Made by a program: the position numbers and the translations under genes. From Rhizoctonia solani (lineage: Eukaryota; Basidiomycota; Agaricomycetes; Cantharellales; Ceratobasidiaceae), in contig NC_057380.1 in NCBI RefSeq assembly GCF_016906535.1, positions 1,984,001 through 2,048,000 of the forward strand: DNA of 64,000 bases, in the 5' to 3' direction. Below are positions 13,618 through 23,020 of the stretch, piece by piece. Positions within the stretch are counted from its first letter, which is position 1; the number at the start of each line of letters is the position of its first letter. The notes below the pieces were generated by a model. It saw nothing but the letters and a program-made list of their open reading frames with translations, ran no database searches and was not told the origin of the DNA.

Positions 13618-13637
13618 TGCCGGTGCCGGGAACTGTA
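13618..13637 (-). promoter_or_regulatory. conserved upstream element of small-protein family, copy 1
   Basis: TGCCGGtGCCGGgAACTGTA lies about 220 bp upstream of the start of copy 1. A nearly identical block (TGCCGGcGCCGGtAACTGTA, 21846-21865) lies about 206 bp upstream of copy 2. Conservation at the same distance in diverged surroundings suggests a transcription-factor site or promoter element. Confidence 0.5.
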
Positions 13638-13965
13638 ACGAAGGTAATTTAGTGCTAGGTAATATTTGAATTTGGCAGCCTGGAGTGCCTGGTTTGTGGC
13701 AGGTTCCTTGATTCGACGGATTCTGATCCTCACCGACCCCGCAGTAGCCGGCACGGCTTCTCTGTTTCATTTAGCGCCAAGGCCAATTTGATTACAAAAC
13801 GGACTATCCATTGGCCGCTAGACCACCGCTCATATTATAAAAGTAGACCACCCAGTATTATCTGGGAGCACATGCATTGGGTGATCAATGGAATATGTAT
13901 AATTATGCTATTTAGTCTACCTCAGCATGACTTGGGTAAGCATTGATTATTGTAGGATCGGAAGT

Positions 13966-13992
13966 CACCGTGTACCCAAAAGGTACGGAGAG
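13966..13992 (+). repeat. left terminal inverted repeat of CACTA element
   Basis: 27 bp starting CACCGTGTACCC and ending GGTACGGAGAG; matches the right end at 24 of 27 positions. Contains an internal GTACC/GGTAC dyad. Confidence 0.85.
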
Positions 13993-13994
13993 TT

Positions 13995-14335
13995 CGACCC
14001 CGGGGGTCGGACACTAGGAAAAACCGGACCCGGCGCCGGGGGGTTATTTCGGATGGGGTTCGGCTTTTTAAATCCGAACCCCCTCGAGGGTCGGACTTTT
14101 TCTCGAGGGTCGGATGTCTGTAATCCCCAGGGGTCGGAATTTCTCGAGGGGTCGGATTTCTGCTCGGGGGTCGGGTTCTTGGGTTTTTTAGGGGTCGGAC
14201 ATTTTCGGAGGGGCCGGATTCGTGGCCGGGGGTCGGATTTACATTCTTCGTCGGGGGTCGGGCTTATTTGAGGGGTTCGGATTTGAGCACTGGGGTCGGA
14301 TGCGTGAATGAGGGTCGGATTTCCAGGCGATTGCT
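13995..14335 (+). repeat. left subterminal repeat array (GGTCGGA)
   Basis: About a dozen copies of GGTCGGA or close variants, mostly in one orientation and spaced 15-35 bp apart. In CACTA elements such motifs bind the element-encoded accessory protein; that role here is inferred from the superfamily. Confidence 0.75.
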
Positions 14336-14394
14336 CATCCAGCGCGTAGCAAGTGTAAACTAGGTCAAAATCATATTAATACCAATTATATACC

Positions 14395-17300
14395 TCATAC
14401 AAAATCCAAGTGTGCCAAATCCGAACTCCTATCAATGATCCACCAACGCTTGTTGTCTTGAATTCGTCCAATAGCACACTGTATGGTTAGGGCGTCGACC
14501 ACTTCCCCACTTCCCAACTTTCCCTCGTACCATGTGACCCTGTATTCGTAAGCATCTTCAATAACCACTGGTGCCTCCAAGATGAACGCGAGAATGAGAT
14601 ATTTTGATCCATCCTTTGACGGATTGACGACACTTTCGGGCTTTAGGGGCAACTTAAACAAATATTGAAGCTGACCATAATAAGAAGTTGGGACGAAGTC
14701 GGGTGTTGCTCTTGGAAGATGAGCAAGTCGATCGGCCAGCAGTTCATACTAGACTTATTGAGTCAATATTAATATATATATAAACTAAAACATACCCGAA
14801 CAAATGATGCGTCGCGGCCGTCCCATCGTAGCTTATGGTAGCCTCGTGCTTGAATCAAGTTGCCTCCCTGGGTGATTCGCATTCGGCCCCATTGTTGGAG
14901 GGTATCGGGAATCAGCTCTAGAGCTAATTTCTTTCCAATTCGTACTTCATAGGTGGTTGCCAAGTACTTGGAGATCTGTGCGCGTAGTTCAGGAGTTACA
15001 GTGAGCGCCTCGGCCCAGGGGGTTAGGAATATTCGGTTGGGATCTAGACATAATTAGTTAACATTGAAACAATAAATGATAAACATACAGTTTTCGAATT
15101 TATCACCTTCCCTCATCTCAGTCTTCAAGTCCTCCTCGGTTGATGCTCGGGTTTGCCCGAAGCTGATCATATTGCGTAAGTCGTATATTTCGCGAATGAT
15201 ACAAAGCTGAGCGACATCGCAAACGCGCCGAGCAATGTTCGCGTAAGGAAATCGCCGGCTTTTCACCGAGGCCCCAATGAAGCTACAGTATTGCTCCATA
15301 GGGAATGCCCAGTAGCCAGGTAGGGGCCCAAGACGCTCGATTGAGTCCACGATATGAAGCAAATAGTGTATATTTGTTGTACACACTTGTATGCGCTCTG
15401 GATCGTGCTGGTAGTAGATCCTATTACATAGTTGATATACCATCCAATATGTATATACGCGCAAGCATTACTTACTGTTCGAAATCCTCCACCCACTCAA
15501 TGAAGCCTCGACGAATCGCCGGGAGCTCAGAGCGGTCGACGGCGTGGTCGGTGCATTTGTTCATTAGGTTGACTAGACAAACAAAATGAATATAATACCT
15601 CAAGTCCATAAAGCGACGGCGCAGTAAATTTGGGGCCGCGTGGGTTGCCCAGCGAGACCAAGATTCAGCAGTAAAATGTGAGCGATTTCTGAAATGAGGA
15701 ATAGGACAGCCGAAAGAAGAAGGTGTCGAACGCGAAGAATCAACACACATGTCCCCCATAGAATTCCAGACAAGCGCGTTGATCAAGTAATCCTCAAATC
15801 CAGAATCAATTCCATTGAATTTTTCGCGCCATAAGTCTGCAAGCTGAGGGATCAAGTTTATCCACACAAGATGCATAGCTTCGACGGGGAACGAGTCGGG
15901 GATCCGGATCGACGAGAGTTTAGCCAACAACGTCACACCCTTGATGCCGCAATCAGTTGCTAAGTCGGCCCGTACAGTGTCGTTTGGAGCTCGGAGGACA
16001 TCGTATCCATCTTTAAGGCACTCCTCGTGAGTGCGGAGTGGGAGTTCGTAGGGGTCAAGTCCGGTGTCGTCTGAACGATGGAGTGGGCAATACAGATGGG
16101 ATGCGTTCTTGGCTGTGCGACCAAGAATACTCATAATCTTGCATAAGCGACAAGGGAAGCGGCCATTATGGCCTACAAACTCCATCAATTTTGCAATTGC
16201 CGGTAAGTCTCCAAACGCCGCAAGAATATGCGCACGAAGAGCAAAAACCTCTTCGTTAACCACATCTACGGCCTCAACACCTCGAGACAGCTCCACAAGT
16301 TCGTCGATTAGCGGCTGGAGGAAGGAGTTGAGGTCTTTGGGGAGTGGGGACCAGGAATAACGCCGGTGCATATCATGTTGGAGAGGTGTGTTCGGATTTC
16401 GGGGGGGAAGTTGTAGATAATAATAAGTATTGGCCAACATGAATGATTTTGTCGCTTAAATGGGCCCATGCCGTCCAGTGCGATTGCCAGCGCAAGCTCT
16501 TGAAAGTCCTCGAAATGTCGGTATGGCTGTTCAACTCCATCGACAACCACGCGCGTAGCGCATAATAGTTCATAGAGTACGGCGTCAAATACATCCCGGA
16601 CGTGTGTTCCACTCCGCTGGAATTCAGACCAATATAGCATTTTTAAGAATGTTGCTCGGTTCCGAAAGAGTGCTCGCAGCTGGGGGATAAGTGGAATATG
16701 TTGGAAAATGGAATACGGACGTCCAGAAGGGTCAAGGCGAGGGGAATGACAGTAAGGGCAATCGTTGAGATTGGCAAGATATCCTGCGTAGCAAACGCAT
16801 GAGTTCTTGCAGCAGTGGTATTTAACTGGTTTCAGTGCCGATAACGCAAGCATTCGAGTTCTAATAGACTTAAGACTCGGGATTTTAGTTTTGGTTTCAG
16901 ACCGACAGTAAGTTCTTCTCGCATTGCTTCATGTGTACGTACAGCAGTCTTCTCCCTAACAAAAAATTAAAGTCCCGGATGGTATCTAGATCATCCGGGC
17001 CAATAGTTGTTCGAGCTGAAGCGCATATAAGATAAATGCAGAGCAAATCAAACAAAATACGTACCCAGTTTAGCAACCTTGACCAACAATTGCTCCCGAA
17101 TGAACGATTCGGGCGGTAATCCATATGTCGCAGGGTCGTATTCCACGTTGTCCACATCCGCCGACTCATCGAGTCACTTCCTCCAAGCTCCAACGAATCC
17201 AATGGCGTCTTTGAGGTATGTGTGCTGTGTGAACGAGAGCCTTCGGAGCGAAGCTCTTGATCTCCCAAGTCGAGCGGGCTGCGTGCTCGCATGACCTGTT

Positions 17301-17712
17301 CCCAAATATGGGTTAGGTTGAGTTCAGGTATGGTCTCGAGCTCCGAATGATACGGTTCTGTATCATGGTCTATATCTTCGGGCTCGGGGGGAAAAGGTCC
17401 GGCATGGGGATTGGCTGGGGCTGCATAACTGGGATGGGGGAGAATTCGCTCGGTGTGCGTTGATGGATTCCCGGCTTGAATGCCGGCGTAAGCGTTGTCT
17501 GTATAGTAGATTAAATGAATCTTAATTAGCATATAACAAGATTAAATTATTACTTACCGAAGCTTCTCAGTGCTAGGTCTCCTCCTTGGCTTGCCTAGAG
17601 GTTTGCGAACTGGCCTAGGCATCCCCTCTCGAACCCGTTGGTGAGACTTGAATGTCTCAGTGGTTACATAATTTCGACAGCAACCGCACCATACTTTCCG
17701 CTTATCAACCAT
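14395..17712 (-). CDS. tnp2: Tnp2-type CACTA transposase
   Basis: Starts at 17712 with MVDKRKVWCGCCRNYV, a Cys-rich N-terminus. The next exon (17532-16897) is an acidic linker. The exon from 16853 has a Cys cluster (KYHCCKNSCVCYAGY, then CPYCHS) typical of Tnp2 proteins and then LALAIALDGMGPFK. The core continues with KDLNSFLQPLIDELVEL, HNGRFPCRLCKI and PVEAMHLVWINLIPQLADLW (16440-15472), and further exons reach a stop at 14395. The domain corresponds to the transposase family tnp2 (PF02992), which cuts and rejoins element ends. A one-base shift near 16340 (in CCCCAAAG) splits the core into two frames. No other disabling change was seen, so it is either recently inactivated or carries an assembly indel. 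The C-terminal ~350 residues are assigned by position. Confidence 0.75.
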
Positions 17713-17967
17713 TTATGACGATAACTGAGGACGGACTGGGGGTAGGGAGCGAACAAAACTTTTGTCCAAGGGCTAAGCGCCGTCGGCTGACATAAGCGTC
17801 GGGGGGACTTGAGCGTCGGTCGACGTCCTGCCTCCCTTCCTCCCAACCATCACCAGCACACTCCCTCTCCCCCATCCTCTCTCGTTTGACTGAATACATA
17901 AATCGTATAATCTGGTAAATTTTCCGAGTTCCTGTTACCTATTGCTGACAATCTACCAACTTTCGCG
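17713..17967. promoter_or_regulatory. putative bidirectional promoter of CACTA element
   Basis: The 255-bp gap between the divergent starts of the transposase (17712, minus) and the second gene (17968, plus). Both genes must be transcribed from here; no individual factor site was recognised. Confidence 0.4.
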
Positions 17968-20163
17968 ATGAAATTCCACCCGCGCATCATTTCGCAAATT
18001 TCACTCCAAGCCCACGAAAATTGTCATCTACATCTAAAGCCTTATAAAGTGAGTAATAACACAATACTCTCTGTTTCCACGTATTTGACGTGTCTTAACT
18101 CGTTCGCAATGCTAGGTATGGTCAATAGTGTCTCCAGCGCCACGGCGCCTGTCGGCGGCACAGCCACAGATCTACCTGGTAAATGATCGAGATTTCATTT
18201 GATTGTCGATCGCTGATAAATCTCTTATCAGCGCGGTACCTAAAGGGGGGAAAATTTGTAAAGATTACCTTCCCCAATGGTACCCAGAAAACCGTCCCGA
18301 CCATCGAAAAAACCGAGAACATCAAGAAGTGCAAGGGGTTAGAAGGGTACATGGATTTTGGCGTTGGAAAGACATTCCCCCATGGGATGTGGTTAGATAT
18401 CAAGGTAAGTCTCAAACGCATTTATTTGCTTTCTTTGTATTTTTAGCACTACGCTGATTTGTACTTAGGCCAAATTTCGAAACGACTTGGCAAGTATGCT
18501 CGGGAATGTTGGAGTTACCTGGGAGCTAGTCCCTTACAACGTTCGGGCTGCCGTCCTTGTCTCTGTGAGTTTTATCTTATTTTATTTTATCTTCATTTTT
18601 TTTTATCTACACAACGTTTTGCTAATATGAACGATTGCTTTTTTTACAGACTAAGGCCGCATACCCGGTCCTCTACCGCTTCCCAGAGGACTGGGCTGGG
18701 AAAGCCTTGATGAAGACCATATGCAAAAACAAGCGTGACACCAAGGCGAATAAGCAAGGGCGGCTACGCGGAGGAAGAGTAAGTCGGAATTGTGCTCACT
18801 CGATCGTGTATTAATTTGGTTTGTTAGATGCCAATACAAACGCCCCTCTCCAAAGCGCCGAGGAAGATCCCGCCGAAGAAGAGCCCGCCGAAGAAGAGCC
18901 CGTCGAGGAAGAGCCCGTCGAAGAAGAGCCCGTCGAGGAAGAGCCCGTCGAAGAAGAGCCCGTCGAGGAAGAGCCCGCCGAAGAAGAGCCCGCCGAAGAG
19001 AGCCCGTCGAGGAGGACCCCGTGGCCGAAGAACTTGTGGATGAAGAACCTGCCGGTACCATTGGACCCGACATAGACGAGGATGATGTCGGAGTGCGGGT
19101 GAGCTCAACGAGGACCGCAGATCTAGGAAAGGTACGTTTCGATCATATTTTTATTCTAGTTTCTTTTTAATACAACTAGAAGCGCTGCCGTATTGAGGAT
19201 TCCGATAGCGAGGATGAACCAGAGGTCAAGCGATCTGTATCCAAGACTCGCACCTTGACTCCGGCCCGACTCCCACGTCCGACGCTCCAGTGCTCAAGCC
19301 CTCTGCTCGCGCATCCAAATCTTCCTCTTGCACGCATAAGCCTGCTGCGTCCAATACTCCCGCGACCAAGGCCAAGACCCCCACTGCTGCCGCCATTGCC
19401 AAGTCCGCCAAATCCTTGCCCATATCGAAGCCATCCCCGCCTCCAAAGGTGCCTCCGGCTACTGTGAAAAAGGCAGGCATCGGTAAGACTACCAATCGAA
19501 CGGCACCGATCACCAAGTCCACCAATACAGGTGCATCGCCAGTAAGCATACTGTATATGCTCGTTCTTACACACTAACATTTACTAACGGTCTATAGAGT
19601 CTCAAGAGGAAGGCTCAACCTGAACCTGGCCCCGGTGTGGAATCCAACCTTGAAACCGCAACCAAACCAGCAAAACCCCCGCCGACCAAGCGCCAAAAGG
19701 GCAGCGTACATACCAAAGGGAAAGTAAGTTAACTTTCTTCTTGAGCACGAAAAACTCTCACTGGAGATTGACGCAAGGTGTCCGGGCGCTCAAACTCTTG
19801 GGCGCAGAACTGCCAAGACGAAGTCTCGCAGCTGGAGAGTGCGAGTGCGAAGACAAAGAAGAAATCCACTGCTGTAGCTCCACCTCTGCCTCGATTTCAA
19901 CTAAAGTCACGGCGGCTTTGAATACTGCCGTTGCTCCTGTCTCCGAGCCATCTGACTCAGTGCCGAAGCCCCGCATTCGTCCGAAGCCCCGCCCACCACC
20001 ACAAGATTTGTCGGCTACGACTTCACACGCAGCCAAGTCGGAAATGGTTAACGAATTCGATTTGAGCAAGACCGTTCCGATGTAAGAGACTTAGAACATC
20101 GGCTTTCGGGTACTAACATAGTATTCTTGCAGGAAAACGCGAGCCGCGGCCAAAAAGAAATAA
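17968..20163 (+). CDS. second CACTA gene, Lys/Pro/Glu-rich protein, frameshifted
   Basis: Spliced plus-strand gene inside the transposon. The first exon is probably 17968-18048. A globular part follows: FVKITFPNGTQKTVPTIEK (exon about 18241-18401), FRNDLASMLGNVGVTWELV (18470-18560) and TKAAYPVLYRFPEDWAGKAL (18651-18780). Then come an acidic repeat of EEEPV units (18845-19015), RIEDSDSEDEPEVKRSVSK (19182 on), a Lys/Pro/Ser-rich basic tail, and a final exon ending KTRAAAKKK with stop at 20161-20163. By position it is the counterpart of the accessory, end-binding protein of CACTA elements, and its charge fits a nuclear DNA-associated protein; this is inference. At least three one-base shifts are apparent (about 18995, 19250 and 19890), plus an unresolved phase at one or two exon joins. 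Confidence 0.55.
18845..19015 (+). repeat. 15-bp coding minisatellite (EEEPV)
   Basis: About ten tandem 15-nt units of the type GAGGAAGAGCCCGTC. All forward frames stay open through the array (EEEPV, KKSPS, RRRAR). One base is missing in the unit near 18995, moving the acidic reading into the next frame. Confidence 0.8.
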
Positions 20164-20339
20164 CCGAGGCCGGTTCGCGACTCGCTCTCGATTATTCTTT
20201 TTTCTCTTTCTCGCTGTTTCGTTACTTGTTCGTGTCTTGGACCTCGACTCTATGTGTCTCGAACTCGCTGTACATTTTTGGTGATTTCATGTATCCTTTT
20301 CCCCTGCTTCTGTTGTTTCTCAGTTTCCCGGCACCATGT

Positions 20340-20676
20340 ATCTCCGCACCCCAGGATAGGCTTGTTCGAACCCAGGGGTCGGGTTTGTATTATTGCATCG
20401 GACCGTGTATATTAAAATTTAGTATATTATCCGAGCATTACAGTATAAATCGCACCCCGGGTTCGGATACCAGCTGGGTATCCGAACCTCGGCGGCGGAT
20501 TATGAGTATTCATGAGCGCTAGAACAGCGCCAGGGTCCGGACAATTACCGTGCTAAATAGCCGGCCCCCGGGTCCGGATATTCTTGGGGTCGGATTTTGC
20601 CAAAGGTCCGAACCCAAGGGTGGGTTTTCTACTTAAGAGACATCCGTACCCTAGGGCTCGGACTTTAGGGCTCGGA
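20340..20676. repeat. right subterminal repeat array
   Basis: About ten copies of GGTCGGA, GGTCCGGA, GGTTCGGA or CTCGGAC in both orientations, the counterpart of the left array. Confidence 0.7.
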
Positions 20677-20703
20677 CTGTCCGTACCTTTGGGGTATACG
20701 GTG
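20677..20703 (-). repeat. right terminal inverted repeat of CACTA element
   Basis: Read on the minus strand it starts CACCGTATACCC and ends GGTACGGACAG, mirroring the left end; followed by the AGT target duplication. Confidence 0.85.
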
Positions 20704-20706
20704 AGT

Positions 20707-21017
20707 GTGACTATAGAATACATAAGAAAACTAGCTTGAAAGTTGAAAGTGAGCAATTCTACAAAATTTTATCCTATTATGATATTGCTGTTAGTGAATA
20801 AACGTAGACCATCAAGAAGCGAGTCTATAGCCTGAAGCATAGAGCGGTCCCAGTATGCCATCGGGTCCCAAATGCATATGCGAGACTTGTGTTATTATTC
20901 TTTTATCAGATATTTTAAGGTTCTTCAGATAGTTAGATATAGCTGTGTTGATTGCCAAGTCCGCGATTATTATGTCACGTACTGCCGTACCAAGCATTCA
21001 CAGAACACTGCGCCGTT
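20707..21017. other. short intergenic segment right of CACTA element
   Basis: About 310 bp between the transposon end and the left inverted-repeat arm; AT-rich with nothing recognised. Confidence 0.4.
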
Positions 21018-21103
21018 GAAAGACAAAGAGCAATATATTACAGGGTAACTAATCCGACAATACATGGAAGCATACACAGCTTGCTCAAAGTACCGCAAGC
21101 CCA

Positions 21104-21640
21104 CTAGTAGTCGTCTCCTGCCGACGACGCAGGCGCCTTGGGACTCCGACGCCCGGCCTTTACTTGCGCCAGAGTCCAGTCGCCTTCGCCCTCGTTCGAC
21201 TTCTTCCCTACGATCCTCTCGTTGTAGGCAGCAACCTGCGAGTCCAAAACACCGATCAATCACCCATCGAGCTATACACTCTGGCGAACACGTACCACTG
21301 CCGTGGTGGGCTGATCCTCGTCGCCGATCGTTACGACGGCATACTTTCCGCCGGTGCGAAGCTTGTATCCGACACCCTGTGTGGTGTCAAGAGTGGCCAG
21401 GTCGTTGTAGAAGATCTGACCGGCGAACGGGTGAAGATTCCCTGAGTGCGAGTCCGACATCAGATCTAGATGAAAAAAGCTGGGGCAAAATGACTGACCA
21501 GAGGGGATGTTGTCAGTCTTGTAAGTGTATGTTCCCTTGGGACCAAGGTTCATCACGACGTTGATGAGGTTATCGTCATCATCGTAGGTGATGGTTGCGG
21601 GGGCACAGGTGTAACCGGCGATGGCGAAGATGGAAGACAT
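21104..21640 (-). CDS. uncharacterised 139-aa protein, family copy 2
   Basis: Exons 21640-21499 (142 nt), 21441-21296 (146 nt) and 21235-21104 (132 nt) with GT-AG introns; mirror image of copy 3 with identical translation. The core CAPATITYDDDDNLINVVMN is followed by LHPFAGQIFYNDLATLDTT, KLRTGGKYAVVTIGDEDQP, AAYNERIVGKKSNEGEGDW and a C-terminus ending SSAGDDY. No signal peptide or membrane segment is visible. Family not recognised; the acidic DDDDN run could suggest a metal-binding loop, but this is speculation. This copy keeps the conserved upstream element at 21846-21865. Confidence 0.85.
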
Positions 21641-21710
21641 TGTGTTTGTACAGGGGAGTGAGAGGAGTTGAGATGCTGTGATGCTGAGAACCGAGCAGCA
21701 GCAGAGCGTG

Positions 21711-21717
21711 TTATATA
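21711..21717 (-). promoter_or_regulatory. TATA box of copy 2
   Basis: TATATAA on the minus strand, about 71 bp upstream of the copy 2 start; mirrored at 22321-22327. Confidence 0.6.
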
Positions 21718-21812
21718 CGAGAGGACAGATGATGGTGCTCGTATGATAGATAATTTATTTTCCGTATGGAGGCTCTGCTAGGCACGCATGGGCGCATTCT
21801 GTTGTTCTTCGG

Positions 21813-22230
21813 AAGTTCAAAGTGCGGAAAAGTTTTTGTACCTAATGCCGGCGCCGGTAACTGTACTTGGGACCACTAAAGATGCAGTAGGTGCCTGGTC
21901 CTTGACAAGACGCTGGACATAGCGCTTTGATGAGATCAGCAGAGTCCCAAGAGAAGGCAGGAAGTAATGTCAACTTGTCAGCATCTAATGTCGTGGATAG
22001 GATCATATAGGCGCTGGGATCAACCAGTTACCGGTCTCGGCTTCCCTAATTGGCAGACACATGCACAGCCACCCGCTCAGCTAAGTTCAATAAACAATCA
22101 GGCACGGTTGTTCAGTATGAACAACCACCGAGCACGAGTTGCCGAGGTCGGCTCCATATGTGCGACAACACTTCCGCCTTCCCCAAGATGTAAACGATCC
22201 GGTTGGCTTGACAGGTGTACTTGCGAGCCC
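21813..22230. other. unique spacer of the inverted duplication
   Basis: About 418 bp separating the arms. Contains the conserved upstream element of copy 2 but no mirrored equivalent for copy 3. No gene seen. Confidence 0.7.
21846..21865 (-). promoter_or_regulatory. conserved upstream element of small-protein family, copy 2
   Basis: TGCCGGcGCCGGtAACTGTA, about 206 bp upstream of the copy 2 start; matches the block at 13618-13637 upstream of copy 1 at 18 of 20 positions. Confidence 0.5.
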
Positions 22231-22320
22231 GAAGAACAGAATGCGCCCATGCGTGCCTAGCAGAGCCTCCATACGGAAAATAAATTATCTATCATACGAG
22301 CACCATCATCTGTCCTCTCG

Positions 22321-22327
22321 TATATAA
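22321..22327 (+). promoter_or_regulatory. TATA box of copy 3
   Basis: TATATAA about 71 bp upstream of the start codon at 22398, within the duplicated arm. Confidence 0.6.
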
Positions 22328-22397
22328 CACGCTCTGCTGCTGCTCGGTTCTCAGCATCACAGCATCACAACTCCTCTCACTCCCCTGTACAAACACA

Positions 22398-22934
22398 ATG
22401 TCTTCCATCTTCGCCATCGCCGGTTACACCTGTGCCCCCGCAACCATCACCTACGATGATGACGATAACCTCATCAACGTCGTGATGAACCTTGGTCCCA
22501 AGGGAACATACACTTACAAGACTGACAACATCCCCTCTGGTCAGTCATTTTGCCCCAGCTTTTTTCATCTAGATCTGATGTCGGACTCGCACTCAGGGAA
22601 TCTTCACCCGTTCGCCGGTCAGATCTTCTACAACGACCTGGCCACTCTTGACACCACACAGGGTGTCGGATACAAGCTTCGCACCGGCGGAAAGTATGCC
22701 GTCGTAACGATCGGCGACGAGGATCAGCCCACCACGGCAGTGGTACGTGTTCGCCAGAGTGTATAGCTCGATGGGTGATTGATCGGTGTTTTGGACTCGC
22801 AGGTTGCTGCCTACAACGAGAGGATCGTAGGGAAGAAGTCGAACGAGGGCGAAGGCGACTGGACTCTGGCGCAAGTAAAGGCCGGGCGTCGGAGTCCCAA
22901 GGCGCCTGCGTCGTCGGCAGGAGACGACTACTAG
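22398..22934 (+). CDS. uncharacterised 139-aa protein, family copy 3
   Basis: Exons 22398-22539, 22597-22742 and 22803-22934, stop TAG at 22932-22934. Introns start GTCAGT and GTACGT and end CAG. The translation is identical to copy 2 and clearly homologous to copy 1 across all three exons. Because the duplicated arm reaches only about 167 bp upstream, this copy has the TATA box but lacks the conserved distal element in its own proximal promoter. The only such element nearby (21846-21865) is about 530 bp away across the spacer, in the opposite orientation. The two copies may therefore differ in expression. Confidence 0.88.
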
Positions 22935-23020
22935 TGGGCTTGCGGTACTTTGAGCAAGCTGTGTATGCTTCCATGTATTGTCGGATTAGTTACCCTGTAA
23001 TATATTGCTCTTTGTCTTTC

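Larger units (their letters stand above)
13966..20703. mobile_element. complete CACTA (EnSpm/Tnp2) DNA transposon
   Basis: Both ends are identifiable. The left end begins CACCGTGTACCC and the right end, read inward on the minus strand, begins CACCGTATACCC; 24 of 27 terminal bases match. The element is flanked by a 3-bp target duplication, AGT (13963-13965 and 20704-20706), as is usual for CACTA elements. Subterminal arrays of short GGTCGGA-type motifs lie inside each end, another hallmark of the superfamily. It carries a Tnp2-type transposase on the minus strand and a second, divergently transcribed gene on the plus strand. It is 6738 bp long. Confidence 0.85.
21018..21812 (-). repeat. left arm of ~795-bp inverted duplication
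   Basis: Reverse complement of 22231-23020 around a centre at about 22019. By eye the differences are one substitution near 21672 and a 3-bp indel near 21801. The outer break is at GTCTTTC on the mirrored strand, where the flanks diverge. The arm carries a whole small-protein gene plus about 170 bp of upstream sequence. Confidence 0.9.
22231..23020 (+). repeat. right arm of ~795-bp inverted duplication
   Basis: Mirror of 21018-21812; position p pairs with 44038 minus p over almost the whole arm. Homology stops at 23020, shortly after the 3' end of the gene. Confidence 0.9.

Noticed and set aside
18651..19108. Minus-strand repeat proteins (RRALPRRALLR, FGGLFLDGLF)
   Set aside because: Shadow frames of the 15-bp repeat in the plus-strand CACTA gene, which has matching introns on both sides.
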